A stretch of 18,632 nt of DNA from Oscillospiraceae bacterium (GTDB taxonomy: Bacteria > Bacillota_A > Clostridia > Oscillospirales > JAAYXM01), in NCBI GenBank assembly GCA_017408185.1, contig JAFQVE010000644.1, forward strand, positions 1 through 18,632, given 5' to 3'. Position numbers and translations under genes: made by a program. Positions 8,138 to 14,578 of the stretch are shown piece by piece (positions within the stretch are counted from its first letter, which is position 1; every line of letters begins with the position of its first letter). Under the pieces are notes generated by a model that saw nothing but the letters and a program-made list of their open reading frames with translations, did not search any database and was not told where the DNA came from.

Positions 8138-9664
8138 TTATTTTACGCGGTCATATGCTGTTGTGTACATTTCAAGAAGCTCATCGACGCCAAGATCCTC
8201 ACGCAGAATTTTCTGGAATTCGTCAAGTTTTGACATCGGCTCCTGACCAAGAAGAATTTTTGCGCAGAATTCTTCTGTATACTTCTTGCAGGTGTCATAG
8301 TAGCTTGCATATACCTCGTTTTCATCCTCGGTAAACTCAACCCAGAGATACGGGTTGGAATACGGCAAGGTATGCTCAAGGCGCATATCGCGAGTTCTTG
8401 CCATAGCCTCACTTTCCGTAGCCGCTGCAGCCTCCGGATCAAAGCGCATATATCCGCCAACTGTGGTAAAGCCGTAAAGCGTAAGTACCTGTGTACCCTT
8501 ATCATCAAGGATATACTGTTTCTTTCCGTCTACAATTTCATAGGTTTCGCCCTCTTTGCCCCATGAAACAAGCTCCATTGCCTCGTCAGTATAGAGCCAG
8601 TCAAGGAAACGTGCAGCATTTTCGATTCTCGCCTGATCCTTTGTGTTGGCAAGAACGTATCCACGCTGGTCATATGAACGGTTCTCAACCATCGAAACAC
8701 CCTGTTCCGTCGCAACAGGCGGTATCATTGCATCAATCTCAAAGCCTTCAACATTCCCCTGTGCAAGGCCGTTGAAATAATCTATTCTTGTTGCAAAGTT
8801 CGGGAAGATGAAACCGCGCTCGCTTGTGATAAGCTCATCCCATGATGTGCCTGCAAGCGTAACTGCGTTCGGCGGGCAAAGTCCCTCATCAATCAAGCGC
8901 TTAAAGTAAGTGAGGATGTCGAGTGCAATCGGCTCCGCCATGCCCCAACCCCACTTTTCGTTGTCAAAGTCGTAATATTCAAGCCACTCCCACCATTTCT
9001 GCCATGATGAGCCTGCTGTTCCTATGTTTGTAAGAAGCTGGTTCGGGCAGAACGGATAGGAATCGGGGTACAGCTCTTTAAGCTGCTTACATACCTCGTA
9101 AAGCTCGTCAAAATTCGTTGGTGTTGCAATGTTGTGTTTTTCAAAAATATCCTTGCGGTAGAGCCATCCCTTACCGCCTGTTTTCTCACGGCCGATACTC
9201 GGAGAAAGATAAATTTTTCCGTCTGCCGCTTTTCTTGTTGTAATTACGTTTTTGTAGTCGTCTTCAGAAAGTGAATTTCTCCACGCAACGTAGTTTGGCA
9301 TATGCTCTTCAACATCGTCAAGTGGAATAAGCGCACCCTGATGTGAGTATTTACCTGTTGCAGTCTTCCACTGGAAGGAAACAAGGTCGGTAAGGTTTTC
9401 TCCGCCTACAAACATAAGTGTCAGCTTTGAACCGTCATTAATAAGCGGCTGTACATCAATCTCAAACCCCGAGCCTTCCTCCATATATTCCCAAAGCTTC
9501 CAATCCTCTTTTACAGGCCATGCCTGCGAGGAAATAACGGAAAGAGAAACCGGCAGTTTTTCCCCGGTATATTCAGCTGTGGGTTGCTTTGTTCCTGTGC
9601 CTGCGCATGCGCAGAGCGAGAACATCATAACTGCTGCAAGAGCAAGTGCAATAAGTTTTTTCAT
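8138..9664 (-). CDS. Extracellular solute-binding lipoprotein (ABC sugar transporter, family 1-like)
   Basis: The product is 508 aa. It starts at ATG 9664, not further upstream, because GGAG precedes this codon and the protein then begins with a lipoprotein signal (MKKLIALALAAVMMFSLCAC). The lipobox is L-C-A-C with C20 as the lipidated residue. Length and pattern fit the large family-1 oligosaccharide-binding proteins (LplA/YtcQ type) of Firmicutes: YRKDIFEKHNI, TPTNFDELYEVCKQLKELYP, RFLDWLYTDEAMELVSWG. It would sit on the outer membrane face and deliver oligosaccharides to an ABC permease. No permease or ATPase gene is in the window, so partners lie elsewhere. It lies directly upstream of the lyase gene on the same strand, which suggests capture of lyase products. 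The 416 bases before it are full of palindromes, with only a weak TATAAA-like box near 9692-9697. Confidence 0.9.
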   Translation of the reverse strand: MKKLIALALAAVMMFSLCACAGTGTKQPTAEYTGEKLPVSLSVISSQAWPVKEDWKLWEYMEEGSGFEIDVQPLINDGSKLTLMFVGGENLTDLVSFQWKTATGKYSHQGALIPLDDVEEHMPNYVAWRNSLSEDDYKNVITTRKAADGKIYLSPSIGREKTGGKGWLYRKDIFEKHNIATPTNFDELYEVCKQLKELYPDSYPFCPNQLLTNIGTAGSSWQKWWEWLEYYDFDNEKWGWGMAEPIALDILTYFKRLIDEGLCPPNAVTLAGTSWDELITSERGFIFPNFATRIDYFNGLAQGNVEGFEIDAMIPPVATEQGVSMVENRSYDQRGYVLANTKDQARIENAARFLDWLYTDEAMELVSWGKEGETYEIVDGKKQYILDDKGTQVLTLYGFTTVGGYMRFDPEAAAATESEAMARTRDMRLEHTLPYSNPYLWVEFTEDENEVYASYYDTCKKYTEEFCAKILLGQEPMSKLDEFQKILREDLGVDELLEMYTTAYDRVK

Positions 9665-9709
9665 CGTGGTTTTTCTCCTTGTATTTTTGTTTTTATACCA
9701 ACATCGTAG

Positions 9710-9749
9710 GGTTCGGCGCTCGTCGACGAACCGCTTCGCTTGCGGAAGC
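9710..9749. repeat. Paired short palindromes upstream of the binding-protein gene
   Basis: GGTTCG (9710-9715) pairs with CGAACC (9727-9732) around a core that itself contains GTCGAC. It is directly followed by GCTTC (9733-9737) and GAAGC (9745-9749) with CGC/GCG inside. The two abutting stems occupy the position where a -35 box for the lipoprotein gene would be expected, so this may be an inserted repeat that changed the promoter. Confidence 0.55.
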
Positions 9750-9770
9750 CGCAATGGGGTATCTCATAAG

Positions 9771-9862
9771 CCTCCCTTGCCTAAAGGGAGGGGGACCGCC
9801 GTATGGCGGTGGAAGGATTTCCTCAAAGGGAACTTAGCTCAGTTCCCTTTGAAACCCTCCAC
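9771..9862. repeat. Compound palindromic element, copy C (intergenic relative of copies A and B)
   Basis: The element has three hairpins in a row: CCTCCCTT/AAGGGAGG (9771-9791), ACCGCC-GTAT-GGCGGT (9795-9810), and an imperfect long stem (9809-9862) whose core TCAAAGGGAACT/AGTTCCCTTTGA (9823-9852) is perfect. Positions 9789-9813 match copy A (875-899, reverse complement) in 24 of 25 bases, and the order of terminal hairpin then GGCGGT hairpin is the same. It is therefore a family member with extra sequence. No coding function is seen. Confidence 0.75.
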
Positions 9863-10006
9863 GCTTTTGCCGCTGGATAAAGCAGCGGATAAATCATCGC
9901 GCTCATTATGCCGTCGATGCTAAATGGAAAACTACGTTTTCCGCGCATCCCCGTATGCATAATTTCGCTGTGATTTATTGCCGCTTGGCTTTATAGGCGG
10001 CGCCAT

Positions 10007-10062
10007 ACCGGAACGTTTCCGGTGGTCCTTTTTATTATAGCGGAGAGCGGACGCTCTCCGCT
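10007..10062. repeat. Two hairpins just downstream of the modular-protein gene
   Basis: ACCGGAA/TTCCGGT (10007-10023, 3-base loop) and AGCGGAGAGCG/CGCTCTCCGCT (10039-10062, only two unpaired bases) follow the stop of the gene ending at 10081. Read on the minus strand, the 11-bp stem is not followed by a T run, so termination is possible but not canonical. On the plus strand the first stem is followed by TCCTTTTT after several bases. Confidence 0.55.
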
Positions 10063-10080
10063 ACAGGTAAGTTTTGTCTG

Positions 10081-11967
10081 TTAATTATGCTCGTAAGAAC
10101 CGTCTGTGATGAGCTTGAGACCGTCTGTTTCTTCAACTATAACGTATCCTTTGTATGTTCCTTCTTTGTCTGCGATTACAGAGAACTGGTTACCTACTGT
10201 TGTCATTGCGATTCTGTTACCGTTAAACATAATGCCTTTTTCAACAACGTTGTCACCAAAGCCGAGGAACTCTGCCATAACGCCAATTTCATCTCCTGCT
10301 GTGAAGCTGTCGATGAGTATCTTTCTTGTCGGACCATTGTAATTAACAGGATCGTTTGAATATACGCCTTCAATCTCACAAGACTCCCATGCCTTGAATG
10401 AGTAAGTCTCATTTCTGCTTAAAATTGTCTCCGTACCGTCAGTATCCACTCTCTTCCAATATTTGAAATACTGACCAAATAGTTCTTTGTGTGCATCAGA
10501 CGTTGTGCAGATAATAGGATCGCCGTAGCTGGCATCTTCGTTATCTCCATTACCGCCTGATATATGCACATTGAAACCACCAATCGGTGTCTCTGCTTCG
10601 TACTGTGCAACCCAGACATTTGTATCCTTGTACTGTTTCCATTCACATGCCTTGCCGTAACCCGCCATTGACGGAAGGTCAGCTTCAATCGGCTCTGCAT
10701 CCGGGAGATACTGGCCGTTTGCGTTATAACACTTCGGAGCATCGAGATTTACATCGCCCTCATATACTGCAGCGAGAATGTTTCTTCCTTCGCTCTCCGG
10801 AACGTAGTTAAACTCTCTTACAAGAGAAACTATCTTCTCGTTTGTGGTCATTGCCTTTTTCCAGTAGAGGAACTCGCCTCTTCCGTCTACTGCTTCCGGT
10901 GCTGTAATTTTATATGAGCCGTCTGCCTGAAGTACAGGAGTTCCAACTATACCGGTTGCATCTATGGAATCCACAGTCGGTGCAATATAGTCGTTCGGTA
11001 CAGAGCCTACAACCGCATCATTAAACGCATCGGTGAGGTCGGGGTCCTGCTCGGGATTTACCTTTACCGTCTTTGTTATTGTGTTGCAGCCTTCAACTGC
11101 ATCTGCGCTTGTTGCTGTGATTGTTGCAGAACCTGCCGTATTTGCGGTGAGAGCACCTGTGTTTGCATCGATGCTGATAGCCGCGCTATCAGAGCTATAA
11201 GTAAAGTTGCCCGCTGCGGAGCCATCCATTGAAAGGAATGCTGATGCAGCTGCTGTTGCTGTATCTCCGATTTCAAGCTCGTCTGCAACTCCGCTGATTT
11301 TTCCGCCCATAAGTGCGTTGCCGTTGCCCTTACCTTCAACAAGAGTAAAGTTACCTGCTATACGCCATCCGCTGTAGTTATCATTACAATAAATAAGATA
11401 ATATTCTCCTGCCGGAATCTCTTTTTCAGCAAGCTCCGCAATCTTGTTTTCTTGGCCGTTATCTGCAACGTAATCACCCGATATTTTTGTCGTGCCGTCT
11501 TCTTTTTTCAACATCAGGGTTCCGTTTGAGATTGCAGCGCCGGGGGTAGCGTACTCATCCACACTCGCGAGATAAACCTGAAAGCCATTGTTGTTTTTAT
11601 GTGTCGTATATGACACATACGGTGTGTAAGTAGCGGTCTTCGGAACCTTTATTTTTACTGCCCACCAATTACCTGCTCCATTTATGTACAGTCCTTGATT
11701 TGTATTCGTAAGGAAGACTGTTCCAAGATTGTCTACTTCTGTGCTGTTCGAGTCATAAGCCCAGAATCCGTTTGTAGATTCATAAGTAGCCTCGGTAAAC
11801 GGCTTATCACCGGAAGCTCCCCAATTGCCTACCCTGCTCACTATGTCGTACACAATCTTAACATCTGTGGGGACATCTCCCTCCGCCGCGAAGGACATGG
11901 GCATAAGGGAGAGCACCATTGCAATCACTAATGCCATTGATAATAGGTTTTTGCTCATTTTTTTCAT
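10081..11967 (-). CDS. Secreted modular protein: lyase-like glycan-binding module, Ig domain, InlB-type repeats; function unknown
   Basis: The product is 628 aa. It starts at ATG 11967 because GGAGGAG lies just upstream and a signal peptide follows (MKKMSKNLLSMALVIAMVLS...SFAA, cleaved near residue 28). Residues about 34-223 form a module resembling the three N-terminal modules of the lyase. Shared marks are the K-x-x-Y-D opening, ESTNGF, W-x-x-K-I-x-VP, AGEYYL, and LVEG-x-G-x-A-LMGG. A Big2-like domain follows (about 226-304). Two divergent InlB/Listeria-Bacteroides-type repeats carry FLYWKK (366-371) with ILAAVYEG and FKYWKR (501-506) with EIEGVYSN. The last 85 residues are a separate small domain. 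No catalytic motif, SLH repeat or LPXTG is visible, so it is probably a released or loosely bound glycan-binding protein. It diverges from the ROK repressor gene. Confidence 0.8.
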   Translation of the reverse strand: MKKMSKNLLSMALVIAMVLSLMPMSFAAEGDVPTDVKIVYDIVSRVGNWGASGDKPFTEATYESTNGFWAYDSNSTEVDNLGTVFLTNTNQGLYINGAGNWWAVKIKVPKTATYTPYVSYTTHKNNNGFQVYLASVDEYATPGAAISNGTLMLKKEDGTTKISGDYVADNGQENKIAELAEKEIPAGEYYLIYCNDNYSGWRIAGNFTLVEGKGNGNALMGGKISGVADELEIGDTATAAASAFLSMDGSAAGNFTYSSDSAAISIDANTGALTANTAGSATITATSADAVEGCNTITKTVKVNPEQDPDLTDAFNDAVVGSVPNDYIAPTVDSIDATGIVGTPVLQADGSYKITAPEAVDGRGEFLYWKKAMTTNEKIVSLVREFNYVPESEGRNILAAVYEGDVNLDAPKCYNANGQYLPDAEPIEADLPSMAGYGKACEWKQYKDTNVWVAQYEAETPIGGFNVHISGGNGDNEDASYGDPIICTTSDAHKELFGQYFKYWKRVDTDGTETILSRNETYSFKAWESCEIEGVYSNDPVNYNGPTRKILIDSFTAGDEIGVMAEFLGFGDNVVEKGIMFNGNRIAMTTVGNQFSVIADKEGTYKGYVIVEETDGLKLITDGSYEHN

Positions 11968-12005
11968 TCTTTTTCTCCTCCAATTTTTTGATTGAAATTT
12001 GATAT

Positions 12006-12034
12006 ATATAAAACCCGATTTGCATTTTTTTGAA
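12006..12034 (-). promoter_or_regulatory. Predicted sigma-A promoter of the modular-protein gene
   Basis: On the minus strand, TTCAAA (12029-12034) and TTATAT (12006-12011) are 17 bases apart, which puts the transcript start near 11999 and leaves a short leader with the GGAGGAG site. The -35 box overlaps that of the ROK gene on the other strand. The T-rich context offers alternatives, so the match is moderate. Confidence 0.5.
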
Positions 12035-12040
12035 AATCGG
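12015..12040. promoter_or_regulatory. Putative operator: inverted repeat between divergent promoters
   Basis: CCGATTT (12015-12021) and AAATCGG (12034-12040) form a perfect 7-bp inverted repeat with a 12-bp spacer. It covers the -35 boxes of both the ROK gene and the modular-protein gene. ROK repressors bind inverted repeats near their own promoters, so this is the natural candidate site for autoregulation. Binding is inference. Confidence 0.45.
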
Positions 12041-12058
12041 TGTATTATATTCTTATAA
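12030..12058 (+). promoter_or_regulatory. Predicted sigma-A promoter of the ROK regulator gene
   Basis: TTGAAA (12030-12035) and TTATAA (12053-12058) are spaced by 17 bases, 28 bases before the GTG start at 12087. A GGGTGGGA ribosome site lies at 12071-12078. The box spans a TTG that could be misread as an earlier start codon. Confidence 0.6.
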
Positions 12059-12086
12059 GTATCTACAAAAGGGTGGGACAAACAAA

Positions 12087-13220
12087 GTGGCAAAAAACAC
12101 ACGAAACGCTGAATACACAAGAAAATATAACAGAAATCTATTTTTACGTCTACTTCGCATTGAATCAATGTCTCAGGCGGAAATCGCAAGAAAAATGGGT
12201 TTGACGCGCGCCGGAGTTTCGCTCATCACAGACGAGCTTCTCCACGAGGGGTTTATCACCCAATCCGAGGCAAGTGCTTCGGGACGTGGGCGTCCGCCCG
12301 TGTCTCTTGCTCTCGTTCCAGACGCGGTGTACGCTGTCGGAATTTATTTAAACCGTGACGGTTGTTATGCAGGACTTATTGATATATGCGGAAATGTACA
12401 TAGCAAGGAGCGCGTACAGCTTGAAGCAACTTCGGACAAGCTTTCTGCAATGGAAGCAACCATACGCAGATTGCTTAAGGCATCCGGAATCTCGTCGGAA
12501 AAGCTTGCCGGTGTCGGCATTTCCGCTCCCGGTCCGCTTGACGGGGAAAATGGGGTTATCTTAAACCCGCCTCGCTTTGATTTGTGGCACAATATGTCGA
12601 TATGCGCGGAGCTTAAAACACGTCTTAAGACACCGGTTTATCTTGAAAACAACGCGTCGAGCCTTGCACAATTTCACTATGGAAAGCCCGAGCTTTGCGG
12701 AAGCGAAAACTTTTTGCTTTTACTTGTTGACAGCGGTGTTGGCTCCGGAATAATATCCGGCGGAAAGCTTTTAAAGGGTGTCGGATATTTCACAAGCGAG
12801 CTTGGACACACATCAATCAACTACAACGGAAAGCATTGCGTTTGCGGAAATATCGGATGCTTAGAGGCATATGCCTCTATTCCGTCACTTCTTGCCGACA
12901 CGCCGTTTAAGCAGTGGAAAGAGCTTATAGACAAACGTGCTGAAAACAGCACAGCATTTGAGCTTATTAATCTTGAACTTAACTATCTTGCCGCAGGCAT
13001 TATGAATGCCGCAAATATTATAAGCATTGACACAGTAGTGCTTGCCGGTGATATTTCTTACGGTGCTGACTTCACTGCACCGCTTCTTGAGGAAAAGCTC
13101 AGGACACGCAGCATGCGCCGCGACCTTTTGCCACTTAAAGTTATCCCCGCAATCTCCGAAGATAATATGTCAATCCTCTCTGCCGCTGACATTGCATTAA
13201 ACCGCTTTTTGCATGCATAA
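12087..13220 (+). CDS. ROK-family transcriptional repressor (NagC/XylR type)
   Basis: The product is 377 aa from a GTG start at 12087. This start has GGGTGGGA 8 bases before it and gives the usual N-terminus of the family; the in-frame TTG at 12030 lies in the -35 box and is rejected. Residues about 15-62 form a winged helix-turn-helix (QAEIARKMGLTRAGVSLITD, then GRGRPP). Residues about 82-375 form the ROK sugar-binding domain, with DSGVGSG (215-221) and the zinc motif H241, C251, C253, C258 (CVCGNIGCLEAY). The sugar-kinase catalytic position, normally N-D in active ROK kinases, reads ENNA (187-190), which fits a sensor without kinase activity. It probably represses the divergent secreted-protein gene and perhaps neighbouring catabolic genes, with a sugar releasing it from DNA. 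The ligand is unknown. Confidence 0.92.
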   Translation: MAKNTRNAEYTRKYNRNLFLRLLRIESMSQAEIARKMGLTRAGVSLITDELLHEGFITQSEASASGRGRPPVSLALVPDAVYAVGIYLNRDGCYAGLIDICGNVHSKERVQLEATSDKLSAMEATIRRLLKASGISSEKLAGVGISAPGPLDGENGVILNPPRFDLWHNMSICAELKTRLKTPVYLENNASSLAQFHYGKPELCGSENFLLLLVDSGVGSGIISGGKLLKGVGYFTSELGHTSINYNGKHCVCGNIGCLEAYASIPSLLADTPFKQWKELIDKRAENSTAFELINLELNYLAAGIMNAANIISIDTVVLAGDISYGADFTAPLLEEKLRTRSMRRDLLPLKVIPAISEDNMSILSAADIALNRFLHA

Positions 13221-13233
13221 CTAAATGTTTGTT

Positions 13234-13268
13234 ACGGATAACGCCTTCGGGGCGTTGTCCGTTTTTTT
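13234..13268 (+). terminator. Intrinsic terminator of the ROK gene
   Basis: ACGGATAACGCC (13234-13245) pairs with GGCGTTGTCCGT (13251-13262) as a 12-bp stem with one T-G wobble and a 5-base loop. It is followed by seven T (13262-13268). It lies 13 bases after the ROK stop and abuts the stop of the convergent kinase gene. Only the plus side has the T run. Confidence 0.9.
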
Positions 13269-14568
13269 ATACCATAGTGGCATAAAGTGCCGCGCCGACA
13301 GCCGCCTCTTCTTCGCACTCTGACATAACAAGAGGCATTTCAAACTGTTCGCTTACGATTTTACGAAAATGCGGATTTTTGCGCAGTCCGTTGCCGGAAC
13401 CGACAAGCTTTTTTTCCGTATTTTCCGCCTTCTCACGATACTTTAAGTACATATCGTAAAGCTCCCGCGTCATTCCCTCAAGGAGTGCCCATGTCATATG
13501 TACCGGAGTGAAGTTATCTGCACTTAAATTAGTTATACTCGCACGAAGCTCCGGGTTCTCTCTTGTTCCCTGAAACAGCGGAGTGATTTCCGGAAGATCC
13601 TGTGGCTTTTCGCCTGAGGCAAGGAGCGTATTCATCACATCATAGTACGAATCTATATTACCACAACGTCCTTCTGCAATGCATCTATAAAAATTTTCCA
13701 AAAGCGCATATGCTCTGCCGCCGCAAAGCGAAGCACCGACAAGAAGATACCCCGAACCGGGAAACGGTCTTGTTTCCAGACCTTCGCATTCGATATATTC
13801 TTTGGTGTATGCAGAGAACTGGCTTCCGGTTCCGACATTAATCAGAATTGAGCTGCGCTCTCCGTTTGTTGCACCGAGAAAGCTTGCCTGATTGTCTCCG
13901 ATTGCGGTATACACCTGAACATCAGCATTTTCCCGATAACAACCGATACAACCATCAGAAAGCTCCGGAAGAAGACTTGTATCAATGCCTAATTCTTTAA
14001 GTATATTGATGTCAAAGCATTTGTTCCTGACATCAAAGAAACCGAGGCTTGCCGCGTCTGTGCAATCTGTAACCGGTACACATCGTCCCACAAGCGTCAT
14101 CGCGATATAATCGTGAATGGTACACAGCTTTGCAGCATTTTCCGGAACAAGTCCGTTTACCATATTGTAAAAGTGAGTTACAAGCCCATATCCTGTTGCA
14201 AGCTTATACCCGCTTATTTCGGAGAGGTACCCGGCATATGTCTTTCCGTCTTTATAAAGCTGATTTCCGCGCTCGTCCTGCCATGTATACAGCGGACTTA
14301 CCGCTTTTCCGTCTTTATCGAGGTAAACAATTCCGTGCATCTGCCCCGTTACGCCAACGCGCTTTATATCCGGATATTTTCTCACAAGCACATTTACGGC
14401 ATTAAGTGCCGTTTTTTTTATATATTCGGGAGACTGAATGCGTTCCCACGAATTTGCCGTTCGCAAAAAGGAATCATTTTTCAGCGTTTCCCGCTCTAAG
14501 CTCTTGCCGTTTTCTACGACAACAGTGCTTATCGTTGTCGTTCCGATATCAAGACCTAATATCTTCAC
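13267..14568 (-). CDS. FGGY-family carbohydrate kinase (sedoheptulokinase/xylulokinase-like)
   Basis: The product is 433 aa. GTG 14568 is chosen as start: GAGGTGAG lies four bases before it, and the next residues are the phosphate-binding strand KILGLDIGTTT. An ATG at 14604 would overlap the upstream gene by 26 bases and add an unrelated leader. Visible FGGY marks are DIGTT (7-11), TGQMHGI (74-80), TWQDER (95-100), the probable catalytic D225 in GDNQASFLG, and NVGTGSQ (244-250). The family phosphorylates polyols and ketoses with ATP. RPFPGSGYLLVGASLCGGRAYA and the short length lean towards sedoheptulokinase-like members, but substrate is uncertain. It is the last gene of the activase-radical enzyme-kinase operon. 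Its ribosome site overlaps the preceding stop codon (14579-14581), so translation is probably coupled. Confidence 0.88.
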   Translation of the reverse strand: MKILGLDIGTTTISTVVVENGKSLERETLKNDSFLRTANSWERIQSPEYIKKTALNAVNVLVRKYPDIKRVGVTGQMHGIVYLDKDGKAVSPLYTWQDERGNQLYKDGKTYAGYLSEISGYKLATGYGLVTHFYNMVNGLVPENAAKLCTIHDYIAMTLVGRCVPVTDCTDAASLGFFDVRNKCFDINILKELGIDTSLLPELSDGCIGCYRENADVQVYTAIGDNQASFLGATNGERSSILINVGTGSQFSAYTKEYIECEGLETRPFPGSGYLLVGASLCGGRAYALLENFYRCIAEGRCGNIDSYYDVMNTLLASGEKPQDLPEITPLFQGTRENPELRASITNLSADNFTPVHMTWALLEGMTRELYDMYLKYREKAENTEKKLVGSGNGLRKNPHFRKIVSEQFEMPLVMSECEEEAAVGAALYATMV

Positions 14569-14578
14569 TGTTCTCACC

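Larger units (their letters stand above)
9665..10080. other. Gene-free palindrome-rich intergenic region
   Basis: No convincing gene is present in these 416 bases. They hold a chain of hairpins: 9710-9732 (GGTTCG/CGAACC), 9733-9749 (GCTTC/GAAGC), 9771-9791 (CCTCCCTT/AAGGGAGG), 9795-9810 (ACCGCC/GGCGGT), 9823-9852 (12 bp perfect), 9870-9888 (CCGCTG/CAGCGG), 9926-9942 (GGAAAAC/GTTTTCC), 10007-10023 (ACCGGAA/TTCCGGT) and 10039-10062 (11 bp perfect). The pattern resembles a nest of dispersed palindromic repeats between the modular-protein gene and the binding-protein gene. A structured RNA cannot be excluded. Confidence 0.75.

Noticed and set aside
9665..9754. Thirty-codon N-terminal extension of the solute-binding lipoprotein
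   Set aside because: It passes through palindromic repeat DNA and would bury the lipoprotein signal; GGAG and the signal peptide support ATG 9664.
12030..12086. TTG start at 12030 for the ROK regulator
   Set aside because: The codon lies in the predicted -35 box and has no ribosome site; GTG 12087 has one and gives the normal family N-terminus.
11968..12189. Seventy-four-codon N-terminal extension of the secreted modular protein
   Set aside because: It overlaps the ROK gene and both promoters; GGAGGAG and a signal peptide place the start at ATG 11967.
13234..13268. Bidirectional terminator for both the ROK and kinase genes
   Set aside because: The T run exists only on the plus-strand side; on the minus strand the stem is followed by AACAAACATT.
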